Source: Sipunculus nudus (lineage: Eukaryota > Annelida > Sipuncula > Golfingiida > Sipunculidae). Taken from it: 64,000 bases of DNA. Made by a program: the position numbers and the translations under genes. Location of the stretch: NCBI GenBank assembly GCA_026874595.1, contig CM049307.1, positions 77,290,643 to 77,354,642 on the forward strand, in the 5' to 3' direction. Under the pieces are notes generated by a model. It searched no databases, was not told the DNA's origin, and was given only the letters and a program-made list of their open reading frames with translations. This document shows, piece after piece, positions 9,761 to 21,195 of the stretch. Positions within the stretch are counted from its first letter, which is position 1. Every line of letters begins with the position of its first letter.

Positions 9761-10190
9761 GCCAAAAGGGCATTTCTGCATAATGTATCTGATTAAATCA
9801 GATCTAGTCGTCCTGTCACAATAGGTTTTTCCTTCATTCAGACCTTGCTATGCCCTCCTAATCTTTTATCTATTCGCAGATAAAGACATCATATCAAATG
9901 CCCTATACAATGCATACACGTGTTAACCTAATATTGAAAACCTAACTATACCTGCAGTAAAGGATTGCTTTCGGTGTAGCCAATTTCTTTTCTTTTAAGG
10001 TCTGAACCAAGAACTAGAGTTCCTCTTCAAAATGACGGCTACACTTTCTTATATCCATTAAGATGTTAGGTCTTCAAAGAAAAACATTTTTTTATTTTTA
10101 GAATAATGTATGTAAAGACAACATTTTTTTTAATAAAAATGAATGTATATGAAGTGCCTGAGATTAAACAGAAGAAATAAAGCGAATCAG
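9761..10190. other. No gene recognised; probable right flank or end of the Polinton
   Basis: AT-rich sequence with no open frame of note. The right terminus of the element should lie here or in the GT-rich tract that follows, but no inverted repeat can be matched because the left end is outside the window. Confidence 0.3.
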
Positions 10191-10520
10191 GAATGTGTGA
10201 TGGTGGGTGGGTGCTTGTGTGTGTGAGAGAGAGAGTGTGCGTGATTGTGAGTGTGTGTGTGTGTGTGAGGGGAGGGGAAGGGGGATGAGTAGGGGTGTGC
10301 GTGATTATGATGGGTTTGTGATGAGGGCGGGTTTTGGTGCGTGATTGTGAGGGTGTGTGCGTGTCAGTGTGTGTGTGAGGGGAGGGGAAGGGGGATGAGT
10401 AGGGGTGTGCGTGATTATGATGGATGTGTGATTGTGAGGGTGTGTGCGTGTCAGTGTGTGTGAGAGAGAATGTTTTAGGGAGGGTGAGATTTTGTGTGTT
10501 TGTGTATGTGTATGTGCAAA
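10190..10520. repeat. GT/GA-rich low-complexity tract with a 110-bp duplication
   Basis: Nearly pure purine/GT sequence. A segment beginning GGAGGGGAAGGGGGATGAGT occurs at 10271 and again at 10381, with very similar flanks, giving a 110-bp tandem duplication. The reverse complement gives long Thr/His/Pro-rich open frames that are artefacts of this composition. Confidence 0.85.
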
Positions 10521-11263
10521 ACGTGTATAAAAAGGAACTTGAATGCATAGTTTCAATATCAGAGGGATATCCAGCATTAGTGATTAATGACCAGTCTGCA
10601 TGATTAAACGTAGCTTATTAGATAATCTAACGAGATAATAATCAACACAATTTATATATATCAAATTATTGTTTTATTTTACCCCCATTTTTAATTACCA
10701 AAGTGAGGCAAATATATAGTCAGCGTAGGAGTTAGTGTGTGATTCCCCAAATTACGTGTAGTTAACTGTTCACTGGTCGACCAAGTTCTGGAACCTCTTA
10801 TTTTAATAACAATGATAAGTTTGAAATCACCTGTCTTGAATTACACCTATTGTCTCTGTGACAGTATCGTCCTGACCAAGTCTCTTGATGATGACATGCT
10901 TTACGTCTTTTGTAGCTGTTGCAGTGCAGCACAACACAGGGCTGTCCTGGAACAATGATCGGAGAAAACCAATTTCTCCATAAGCAGTTCAAAACTCCGA
11001 GCCCCTGTAAAAGGGGAAATGCTCATCATATAAACTGAAATTATATCATTTCACCGACTCAAAGTTTCATGAAAATTGAAATATTATGTTCATTATTGTT
11101 TTGATCTCACGTTTTTGTTCATTTTGACTGAACACAAAAGCGTTTTTGTAAAAACATCACACGGCATTATGCCTATCTCCAAATGCCATAGCGGCTGAAA
11201 CATAACAAAGATGTAATATAAAGGTCCCTTAAATTGTATTCACCTCCGTATACATGTATACAC

Positions 11264-11320
<57 letters not shown>

Positions 11321-12300
11321 CATATTATCATATATAATATGTAATAAATTGTATATTTTACATATTACAATTTTTAAATAATATATTATTATAAAAATAT
11401 TATATGATATAGAGATTAATATACTTTTCTTAATTATTTTTAAAAGTATTTTGGAAATAACATCTAAATAAGATTCCCTCTAAAACATGTTGAAACAGAT
11501 ATTTGCATAGTGATTTCATCTGTACACTCTATTTCCAAACAAACCTTGTTCCTGTGTTTTATTGAGCCTTTGGTTTGGCAGTGCAAAAGCTTGTATACCA
11601 TGGATGCTTGCTTGTTCAACTTGATTAGCCACGAGGCTTTTCAATGTGATAATGACCACTGTCATGTGCATCCCCTTTTCCCTGCAACCTGGAAATCATA
11701 AAATGTTATGCGTGTTAATAAATCGCACATTATCTATGTATCTTACCAAACTTTCTTGGAAAAAAATGAGCTCATCTCAATGGCATGTTATTTGTGTATA
11801 CCCTATAACTTTCCAAATAACATATGTTGTTGTCAGAAATGCTGCATATTTTCTATACAACAGTTCCTGGATTCAGATGTTGATATGGATCAACCCCAAA
11901 ATTAATTGTCCATTGATTATTGTAGAGCAATTGTGTTAATTTAATCAAAATCCGTGAATAACTTTTTTATAATGTTGCTAAAAGACACACAAACGCTAAA
12001 AAAGCCAAACGCTTGACGGAGGTATATATTAAGCAGATGATATTGTAAAAGATCAACTTTATTATTACAATCAACCATTCATAGCATAATAATAACCAGC
12101 ATACCCCTAAGTGACCTCCGTGCCAACTGTTGTTCTACAATCCCCTTAGGTCGAGAGGTTTACAACGCTTTTCCTTTCAAGCAAAACTTAGAGGTTCATG
12201 GTCGACCCCGGTCACATACTTTGCTCTCTGGGGTTGCACCAATGATGGGAATGGTTAGGTTAACAACAAACCCCGCTTTATGAATGTGGACATTTTGTTT
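10521..12300. other. No gene recognised; AT-rich DNA with an (AT)n run
   Basis: A pure (AT)n run occupies about 11266-11318 and is followed by AT-rich sequence to about 11420. The remaining bases hold only short open frames without recognisable motifs. Confidence 0.6.
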
Positions 12301-13420
12301 CAGTGCATATTGACGCAGAGCTTCATTATTGTATCCGCCAAAACAAAGTTTTGCAGATACTATGTTTTTTTACCGGGTTCAACCGCCACCGCGTTTCTTT
12401 TCCCGAAAACTTCTCTGAGACTACTGGACTGATTTTTCCGAAACTTACACCCATTATCTGGTCACAGGTAAACTGGTGCCTAACCAATTTGCGTTGACCT
12501 CTGACCTTTCCTATCTCCAGTGCGTCCATCTGTGCGTCTGTTTTGACATATTAACCAACATATCTTCGGACTCGTTTGACCAATCAAGAAAAAAAAATAT
12601 ACAAATGTAGCCCTTCGATAGCTTTATAACATACACTAAAAATGGTGACCCCACCTGCATCCATGTTTGAACAGTGTCCATCTGTTCGTCTGCCTTCGGT
12701 TAAAATCACTCATATCTCCGGAGTGGTTTGACTAATTCACCTGAAATTCGGCATGCATATACATCCTGGAGAGCTTTCTTGATTTTATGACAGGTGGCGC
12801 CACCTTCATTCACGTTCACGCTGCAGACATCCATGCTTATATCTCCAGACTGGTTTGACGTACCCTCCTGAAAATTTGCATGTGTTAAGATCTCACATAG
12901 CTCTTTATCATACGAGACACTGGTGGCGCCACCTGCAATTATTTTTGCAACCATTTTAGCAGTGTCCATCTATTTGTTTGACTTAGGCAAAAATCACTCA
13001 TATCTCGGCAGTGGTTTGACTTATTCGCCTTAAATTTGGCATGTGTATACATCCTGGATAGCTTTCTTGATTTTATGACAGGTGGCGCCACCTACATTCA
13101 CGTTAATGCTGCAGATATCCATGCTAATATCTCCGGACTGGTTTGACGTATTTTCCTGAAGTTTTGCGTCTGTTTGGATCTCACTTAGCTCTTCATCATA
13201 CAGGAATCATGTGGCGCCACCAGCAACCATTTTTGCACAGCGCCGTCTGTTTTTCTGCTTTGGGATAAAATCACTCATATCTCGGCAGTGGTTTGACTTT
13301 TCCACCTGAAATTTTGCATGTGTATACATCTTGGAAAGTTGCTCAAATTACAGGTGGCGCCACCTACAATCATGTTCACTTTACAGACATACATGCTAAT
13401 ATGTAACACATCTAACTTTT
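12300..13420. repeat. Dispersed repeat with ~290-bp internal tandem units
   Basis: Three successive related units begin near 12650, 12940 and 13230, each carrying a CACTCATATCTC segment, a GGTTTGAC segment and one or two copies of the palindrome GGTGGCGCCACC (exact at 12793, 12922, 13081 and 13353). Bases 12300-12650 look like the same family with lower similarity. There is no coding capacity. The layout, short tandem units inside a dispersed element, is like non-autonomous repeats common in mollusc genomes. Confidence 0.7.
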
Positions 13421-13566
13421 TTCCCTTTGCCTCTCAATCCATGCCTCACTTCATCCGTCCTACTCTGATTTTGGTGGATACACGTAGTCAACAAGCGACT
13501 ACCCGTATTCTAGTTTTACCATAAACTACTTGTTATGCTTGAACAGGTGGTTCATTTAATATGCTG

Positions 13567-13803
13567 TTAACAATTGTTTTTTCTGTCAATGACTCTGTGT
13601 AGTTTTGATGCTGTCAACCGGGGAGTCCTGGCCTCAAACAAAGTTAATGACCGGCTTTGATCTGTTTTTTGCACTTCCAGTCTTTTAATATCTTCCTGTG
13701 TGAGTTTAAGGTTACCCCAATTAAATGATGATATTTCCACCGTATTGGGATGGTGCACATTTGTGGGAGTAAAGTATTTTCCCAGTTCATGACTGTATTA
13801 TGT
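13567..13803 (-). pseudogene. YqaJ-type exonuclease domain remnant
   Basis: The minus-strand frame is open from about 13803 to the stop at 13567. It encodes a segment in which a Leu-Glu helix (LTQEDIKRLE) is followed by Gln-rich text and the block FEARTPRLTASKLHRV. This matches the start of the YqaJ viral-recombinase/exonuclease domain, where W..R..RLTAS.F.R is conserved. The catalytic Asp/Glu/Lys residues that follow in this family are absent, because a stop comes seven residues later. It is a single exon or, more likely, a fragment. There is no ATG in the frame. Family assignment is by motif only. Confidence 0.45.
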
Positions 13804-14580
13804 GTTGAGCCCTCAAGATGTAGGTCATATGGTGCCAGCAGAATACACAGATCTGAACTATTACATTTACATTAATAAAACATTATACAAAGTTAATGAT
13901 GCCACTTAAATGTTAGTTTTTTTTTGGATTTACTTGTGCAGGACAATTTTTATGTTAAGGAAATAAAATTAACTACTACAGACGACCTACATTGAAATGT
14001 ACAATCTTAACTCCGGGATTGTTGTAAATTTCAGTGCCCTGGAATTAAAGTACACCTGTACTGAACGCTAACATGCACCCAGATAACCCCGGGTTTTGGT
14101 CCCAGTTCACGCATCATGTTCAACGCATTTCTTATCTCAAATCTTACAATAGTAATACACTGTTGATTTTAGAACAGCTTTGAAAATGTGTGTTTTTTGT
14201 TCATTTTTTGTTTGGTTGAAAAATTATGACAAGATATAAACAGCATGTGGTACATTCACCATTCAGTAAAAGTGATAATATGTTTTAATATATATATATA
14301 TGGGGGGGATTCCTTTTATCTAAGGATATATTACATTAACTATTCGTTTTTCATAGCGGATATGACTTACAATAGTAAATTCGTTTAAATGCATAAGTGA
14401 CAGCAAATACGTCTTTTGTGTTTGTTTTTTTTTTCTCTCAATATGACAAATGATAATCCCAATACTTATTCTTTCACGAGAAACCCTGACAATACGAAAC
14501 CTCTATGAAGCTCAATCACATCCGTGATACCGTTCTTCAGATATCTTAAGGACACACATACACACACACGTAGATTCGAA
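13804..14580. other. No gene recognised
   Basis: AT-rich non-coding sequence with a short (AT)n run near 14289 and no repeated or coding structure that I can assign. Confidence 0.5.
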
Positions 14581-14581
14581 T

Positions 14582-14724
14582 AACAAGTGACTCATGGGTC
14601 ATGACGCTCAGCTGTCTGGGAAGGGATTCGCAAAAGGAAATTTTATCATCTGATTGGTAGTATATACCCATGCAACTGAAGCATCAAACAGATTAACCAA
14701 CAGGCCAAGATTGTGTCTGTATTA

Positions 14725-14757
<33 letters not shown>

Positions 14758-15200
14758 ATTAATATTTATATAATAGAAAAAAATGCGTTAATAAATGACA
14801 GCATCCTTAAAGGTCTCAAAGAAAAAGAGAAAAAAATTCGAAAAATTGAATAAAATATAGGTGGCTCCACCAGACGGCAGATACTGTTGAAACACTCCAT
14901 AATCAATATACATGCAAAGAATCATGATGATCTCTGCATTAGTTGTTCAGATACTTCAGCTTTTGGGTCAAATTGTCCATTATTCTGAGGGATACTTCGG
15001 AGTCCTATAGATTGAAGGATATGGGAAACAGAGACCTAATTTCAGGTTTCCACAGACACTTTTCATGGGCCTCCTTGCATGACAAGAATGAAGATTCAAG
15101 GTCCAATTGTTACGATTTGTCATATAGGCGGGGAACTGTCGGTTTTTCCCTGTTGAAGCATGAGTATCTAGCAAACTTGCGAGTGTCCATCAAAGTTTGA
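14582..15200 (-). mobile_element. Fragment of a hairpin-ended dispersed element (right end plus one internal unit)
   Basis: Bases 14582-14614 are the reverse complement of the right-end motif (CAGCTGAGCG, then a GACCCATGGGTC-like palindrome, then CTTGTT) that also ends the elements at 30.0 and 33.25 kb. Downstream, 14800-15140 matches the ~333-bp internal unit repeated at 44.3-46.9 kb, including the segment around GGTGGCTCCACC (14860). No left-end hairpin follows, so this copy is truncated. An (AT)n run lies at about 14725-14750. Confidence 0.6.
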
Positions 15201-15219
15201 ATCCTCATTGCAAAACTTG

Positions 15220-16230
15220 CTAAACGCAATTATTGCAAACTTGCTAGCAATTTGCTCTCAATTTAGCAACTTTGCCATCCTCCATATAACAGCCGTCCCC
15301 ATAACGCAATTTGCTAGCAATTTTGCAACTTTCTCAATCATCTTGTTTTGACCGTCCCCATCAAGCAATTTGCTAGCAATTTAGCAACTTTGCCATCCTC
15401 CATGTAACAGCCGTACCCATAACGCAATTTGCTAGTAATTTGCTCGCAATTTGCAACTTTCTCTCCGTACCTGTGATGGCCGGCCCCATCAGGCAATTTG
15501 CTAGCAATTTGCACGCAATTTTGCAACTTACTCACTCATCCTGTTTTGACCGTCCCCATCACGCAATTTGCTAGCAATTTTGCAACTTACTCACTCATCC
15601 TGTTTTGACCGTCCCCATCACGCAATTTGCTAGCAATTTGCACGCAATTTTGCAATTTACTCACTCATCCTGTTTTGACCGTCCCCATCACGCAATTTGC
15701 TAGCAATTTAGCAACTTTGCCATCCTCCATGTAACAGCCTTACCCATAACGCAATTTGCTAGCAATTTGCTCGCAATTTTGCAACTTTCTCGCCCTCCCT
15801 GTGATGGCCGGCCCCATCACGCAATTTGCTAGCAATTTAGCAACTTTGCCATCCTTCTTGTAACAGCCATCCCCATCACGCAATTTGCTAGCAATTTGCT
15901 CGCAATTTTGCAACTTTCTCGCCCTCCCTGTGATGGCCGTCCCCATCACGCAATTTGCTAGCAATTTAGCAACTTTGTCATCCTCCATGTAACAGCCCTC
16001 CCCATCACTCAATTTGCTAGCAATTTGCTTGCAATTTTGCAACTTTCTCGCCCTCCCTGTGATGGCCGGCCCCATCACGCAATTTGCTAGCAATTTCCAC
16101 GCAATTTTGCAACTTTCTCACTCATCCTGTAATGAACGTCCCCATCACGCAATTTGCTAGCAATTTAGCAACTTTGCCATCCTCCATGTAACAGCCGTCC
16201 CCATAACGCAATTTGCTAGCAATTTGTCTG
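15220..16230. repeat. Satellite A: tandem array around a GCTAGC palindrome
   Basis: Roughly 60-bp blocks alternate between two forms. Each block has a CAATTTGCTAGCAATTT core followed by a GCAACTTT-type segment and a spacer, either CATCCTCCATGTAACAGCC-like or CTCCCTGTGATGGCC-like, then CCCCATCACG. About 16 cores are present. Minus-strand open frames through it are artefacts of the repeat. The core is related to satellite B at 26.8-44.2 kb. Confidence 0.9.
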
Positions 16231-18470
16231 CACCAACACTGGTATATGTGGACTTGCTCTTTATCTCATATTTTCTCGCTAAAAGTCGTAGGTAAAGGCC
16301 ATTTTGCCCAGCTAATCTTTTTTGATTGTTCGTCTATAAGAATGTCATTATTTTAAAAAAATAACCGTGCGGCAGAACATCCATGCGGCAGAGTTAACCT
16401 AATTATGCCCCGGCTTGGTGATAAGTTACGGTCAGTTGAGCACTGTTATGAGCTGGAGCCTAGTGTAACTGTAGTCTCTTTCCCGGGATCTGCAATCAAC
16501 TAAGGGTTCAAACTGAACGAACGACATACCAAGAAGTGTTAACTCTTTTAATTAATGAATATGCAGAATATAAATATTGACTTCCGTTTGTTCTAATAAT
16601 TCATAAAATCACAACCAGTATGTCAGTTAATCGGAGGATTTGTTCTCACGATCGCAGACCAAATCGGACCGGGCAATTTGCCCGGAGGGGGGGGGGGGGC
16701 CTAATTTCTACGGGGAAGTTGAGTAGTCTGGCACCCCATGCTTGGTAAGGGCCATAATAGTGCAGGGTACCAGTCTAGGAAGCGGAGATCAAAAGCCGAT
16801 CACCGCCGGGACAATACGACTGGGCAATAAAATTCCTAAGACAGCTTGTCGGACTGTCCTTGATTTCAGAGTAGACACTCTTTTTCTTCGCCCAACAAAT
16901 TTCAGGTAAGTCAGCCGATATATTTGTCATTTGTGTCATTGAGCCTTTCGCTTGTACCGGGACTGCGTATTTTTTTAACATAAGCAAAACACTGATCTTT
17001 TGCTCAATTTCACGTCTGTTCATGGTATATTAATTTTGAATACATTGCCTGACTAGGAACTATTAATCCAATAAATTCTAACTCAACGAATAGTGTTTCA
17101 GGTCAAAACCACGAAATTTCAAAACCACGATATTTTCTGAATCCACAGTATAATATACTGCATGATACTAATGAAAGTGTAACCCTATATATTAACGCGC
17201 CCCTGGTTTCAAATTTCTGTATGGGCAGCTGTGGAACCTCAGGTAACATGATAATTATTATAGTAATGTATCAGCATCAACAAACCAGTTGAAGGCCAGC
17301 TGGGATATGTTTATTAATGTTTACATCATTTTTTAGTGGTAACAAGCTGCACAAATACTGATTTTTTATGAAATGTTCTAGTCCTATGTGCACTCAGGTT
17401 GTGTATAACTGTGATCATGTATGTAAGTTCCGTCGCAAATGTATTATTAAGATGCTCATGCAGCCATGTTCACTGGTGCTCGATAAACAATACATGCATT
17501 GTATTGAGCCAATCATTTTATTGTATTATATTTGCTGATATTTGGCGCTTTGTTTTGGAAAATGCCGCTTTTTATTTCTTTTTTTTTCGGGAAATACAGC
17601 TGAAAACGTCATACATTATTTCTCAGGCACTGACATGGAAATGACAAGTAACGCTAAAATATGAGATAATGTCAAAATTGAGGAAGAATGCTTGAAATAT
17701 GTAACATTTAATATCTTTACGTGTAATATCAATATTCAAAGCATATTACAAAACATAATTTATGGGGGTTAAAATATCGCACTGGAAGCCGGAACATGCG
17801 GGGCCCGCCGATAGCTTGCCGTTACATGGGGGGAATTCCCCATCGGAATGCATTATGATTATGCGTTACCAGAACAAGATCCGAGATCGTTTAAAAAATA
17901 ATGACACAAGATATTTCTTTAAGTCCAATATAATCTTTGTTGATATTTCTTATTTCAATTTTAATGCATAAGAAGTACAACTTGAGTTTGATTAAAAATC
18001 CATTTTTGCCGACCGGCCCCGTTTCAGCCATGTTTTTAATTTGGCCGAACGGTCACGTAGCATGGCAATAGGGGAAATACGCATATAATTTCTTTTTTTT
18101 GGGGGGGGGGGGGGGGAAGAAATTTAACATTCGAATTCTATCACACAGAAATTAGAGCAATTCCTGGTATTGTTTAAAGATTTATAGGCCTAAACGTTTC
18201 TACGGAAAACCGAGCGACGCATCGTCAGCTATGAAGACTGGCGCCACGTAGCGGCCGTTAAAGAAAAGAGTCCACATAGACGGAAATATACGAGTGAAAC
18301 ATAAATGATTGTGGGGGTCTCATTGGTGAAAAAGTTTTGGGAAAAATTTTAATGTTTTAAGTATTTTCATTGGTTAACTTGCCGACGCGAGAGTCATGGT
18401 TTTTTGTTAGTAGGGATCAAGTATGTCACCAGATTACCATGTAACCCTTGGGTAATAAAAACGTTTGACG
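16231..18470. other. No gene assigned; poly-G tracts and a single long ORF
   Basis: Contains poly-G runs near 16686 and 18100. One minus-strand ORF (16775-17023, 82 aa, ATG start, Lys/Glu/Ile-rich) has coding-like composition but no recognisable domain. A consensus-like splice donor on the plus strand (AGGTAAGT near 16901) lies inside it, so either strand could carry an exon. None of this is convincing alone. Confidence 0.3.
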
Positions 18471-18723
18471 CGGGGGATTTAAAGTGACGCGGGGGGTGAC
18501 AGAGTTGCTGAATTGCTGGCAATTTGATAGCAAATTGCCAGATGCGGATGGCTGTGTGTGTGTGTGGGGGGGGGGGGGGGGGGTTAACAAATTTGCAAAA
18601 ATGCTAGCGAATTGTAAGATGGAACGGCTGTGGGGTGGGGGCAATTTTCTAAAGTGCTAGCAATTTAGGTGATGGGTTTCGCCTATAAAATAAATAGGAC
18701 AAAGTTGCAAAATTGCACGTAAA
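18470..18723. repeat. Degenerate satellite A, left part
   Basis: Diverged copies of the GCTAGC-containing core with AAATTGC-type flanks, in the reverse orientation, plus a poly-G run near 18566. It is interrupted at 18723/18724 by the hAT-type element and resumes at 20996. Confidence 0.65.
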
Positions 18724-20987
18724 CAGACCTGGGAGCCAGCCGTTGACCTGTAAATCGGCTGGCTCGAAGAAAAAATGGCTGGCTAGCCGGCTGAGCCGGC
18801 TCAGGTCTAAAAACAATGATGATGGCTGAGTGGACAACGTTGTGGCTGGCTAGCCGGATGAGCCGTAAAGATGAGGCAAATATTTAATGGACTTCATTTA
18901 ATGATTTAATCATTTAATGATTAAATGTTGTCTCAGTCTAATGCAAATATATTTATATGTACAATAATATGAAACAAATTTAACGAATATTTTAACAAGG
19001 TAATTACCCTTTGGATAAATTAATTTTATTCAATATCACGCCAGGCGTGTAAAAGAGCAGTGAGTGGTTACGTGAAGGATTGGGTTACCCCATTGTGTTT
19101 TCAGATCTGACAATAGGCCTATAGCGTGTTTTGGTGAAGCTGAAACGCTTATTTGATCAGATGAAAATTGCTATGATTTTCCTCATTTCTTTTGACAGAC
19201 GCTGGGTACACATAAATAATTTGATCTCAACTGATATAACGTTACATTCTAAAAGCATCTTGGAAAATCGAAGGTTTCAATTCAGCCATTGAGACTTATA
19301 GATATCAATAGCTCTAAGGCACTGTACACAGTAAAATACATTAAGATGATAAAAAAGAATTTGAGAGACAGATAATACAATAAAAATAACTAAAAATTAG
19401 ATACGCAGAAAACTGAATATACGAGAATCCAAACAAATTGGATGATAACGGCTAATAATATGCCAATTGGAAAAGGTGTTTTTTCAGTAGTCTTTTTCAA
19501 CCGGATAATCGTTTTTCGTTTGCCGAACTTTAAGTGTCATGGCTGGACGTACTGTTTACTTCTATTTTTAACTGTATCACATGGGGTTATGTGAAAGGGC
19601 AGGAAATTTTGTGACTATATATAATGTGACGCCACCGGTCCACCAGGATGGCCTTTGTGCCTATATATATATATAGTGTTCAGAAAGTCATGCTTCTTCC
19701 GCGAGTGTCTCTTAATAAATTAAAACATTTGGCAATAATTAATAATGGAAAAAATGTCATTTGAGGAGGGAGAGAGGTGACATAATCGTACAAAATCGAA
19801 CCCCAACCAAACAGTTTTTTATAATAATCATGAAAATTTGATTACTTAAAACACATTTTGTGAATTCTTTTTGATGTAATGTGAACAGACCAACTCATTG
19901 CCACAACCAGGAAATCCCTTATTCCATTTGGCTTGGACTAAGATCGACATGTTTTTTACCTGCGCAGAACTTTTCCGGTCGCAATTATTGTATACGTAAT
20001 TTGTCACGTGTCTTAATTGAAATATGAATTTTGTCATGGATTTTCGCAGTTGTCAACCTCAATCATCTCCGTGACCTCTGTGACCCTTGATATGTTCATG
20101 TGGCAACATGTTTATCAGTGGTTAAAGCAGCCGGTGTCTGCAGCTGTTTGACACTGATTTGGTCTCGCGTTTAACTTCAAATTGCAAACCAATCAAACTC
20201 GCTTAAAAGTTTAGTTTACGCTCAAGGATTTTATATAAAGACATTTATCCATAGGTGTTTACACGAATGGCATTTGTAGCATGATTATAATATGAGGTAG
20301 TTCTGAGCGATCGCTTGCTGCCGATATCGTTTCACGGTAAACGTATACTAAAATGGCTTAAATTGGCTGGAAACAATGATAACAAAAATACATGCATATT
20401 TTTTCCATACATATAACAGCTTTTTCCTGTGGTTTTCATTTATTCCTGAATGTTATCCAAGCAGTATATCATTTTTTTAAATATTGCACATCGACCTCGA
20501 TTAATTTAAACGATTAAGCATCCATATCTGACTGAATAAACCTGGGAATGATCTGGGTTCTGGCACTTTTTGTCTTCATTTCTGAGCAACCGGGGTAAGA
20601 GAAACGCCCTTGATCAAACGGGAACTATGCCAGTTATCCGGTCTGAAAAAAGGGGATTGAGGGAACCTTGTTAACTGTCTAACATAATGACTTACAACTT
20701 TCACAAAATTAATCATGCATTACCATTGCGAAGCAATGCAGCTCGGTGAAATCTGCTGGAGACTGGTTCGTGTTAACATGTTACTGTAGTAACTGTTTAC
20801 AAGCTGAAGTATGCAAGCGAATATCCTTTTTTTCATCAGCTTATCAGTATTTCACCGGCGGCTGAGCCGGTGTTTAATAATCGGCGGCGGCTGGCGCAAT
20901 TCGGCGGCTTAAGAAAACAATCGGCGGCGGCCTGCTTATAAAATAAAGGCGGCGGCTGGCGCAATTCGGCGGCGGCTCCCAGGTCTG
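18724..20987. mobile_element. hAT-like non-autonomous DNA transposon, 2,264 bp
   Basis: The ends are a perfect 14-bp inverted repeat, CAGACCTGGGAGCC at 18724 and its reverse complement ending at 20987. The element is flanked by a perfect 8-bp duplication CACGTAAA (18716-18723 and 20988-20995). An 8-bp target duplication and CAG-type termini are characteristic of hAT elements. Subterminal regions are GC-rich with short repeats (GGCTGGCTAGCC on the left, GGCGGCGGCTGGCGC on the right). No transposase reading frame is visible inside, so it would need a transposase supplied elsewhere. It inserted into a decayed satellite A patch. Confidence 0.88.
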
Positions 20988-21195
20988 CACGTAAATTGAT
21001 AGCAAATTGCGAGATTGAGACGGTAACGTTGTTCGGGGAGGATGAGCAAATTGCTAGCAAAAGGCGTCATGGCGACGGTCGTTACAAGGAGGATGGCAAA
21101 GTTGCTAAATTGTTAGAGAATTGAGTGATGAGGGCGACCATCACAGGGAGGGTGAGAAAGTTGCAAAATTGCGAGAAAATGCGTGATGGGTAGAC
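20988..21195. repeat. Degenerate satellite A, right part
   Basis: Continues the diverged array after the hAT insertion: AAATTGCTAGCAAA-type cores alternate with AGGATGG and GAGGGTGAG spacers, the reverse orientation of the array at 15.2-16.2 kb. It stops near 21195. Confidence 0.65.

Noticed and set aside
10066-10577. Thr/His/Pro-rich minus-strand ORFs of 90-160 codons
   Set aside because: Translations of the GT/GGGGA low-complexity tract.
15338-16093. Minus-strand ORFs across satellite A
   Set aside because: Same artefact: repetitive KLQNCEQIASKL-type text produced by the tandem core.
16775-17023. 82-codon minus-strand ORF as a gene
   Set aside because: Composition is coding-like, but there is no homology I recognise and no neighbouring exon. 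The plus strand also shows a donor-like site within it, so strand is undecided. It is mentioned only as a candidate.
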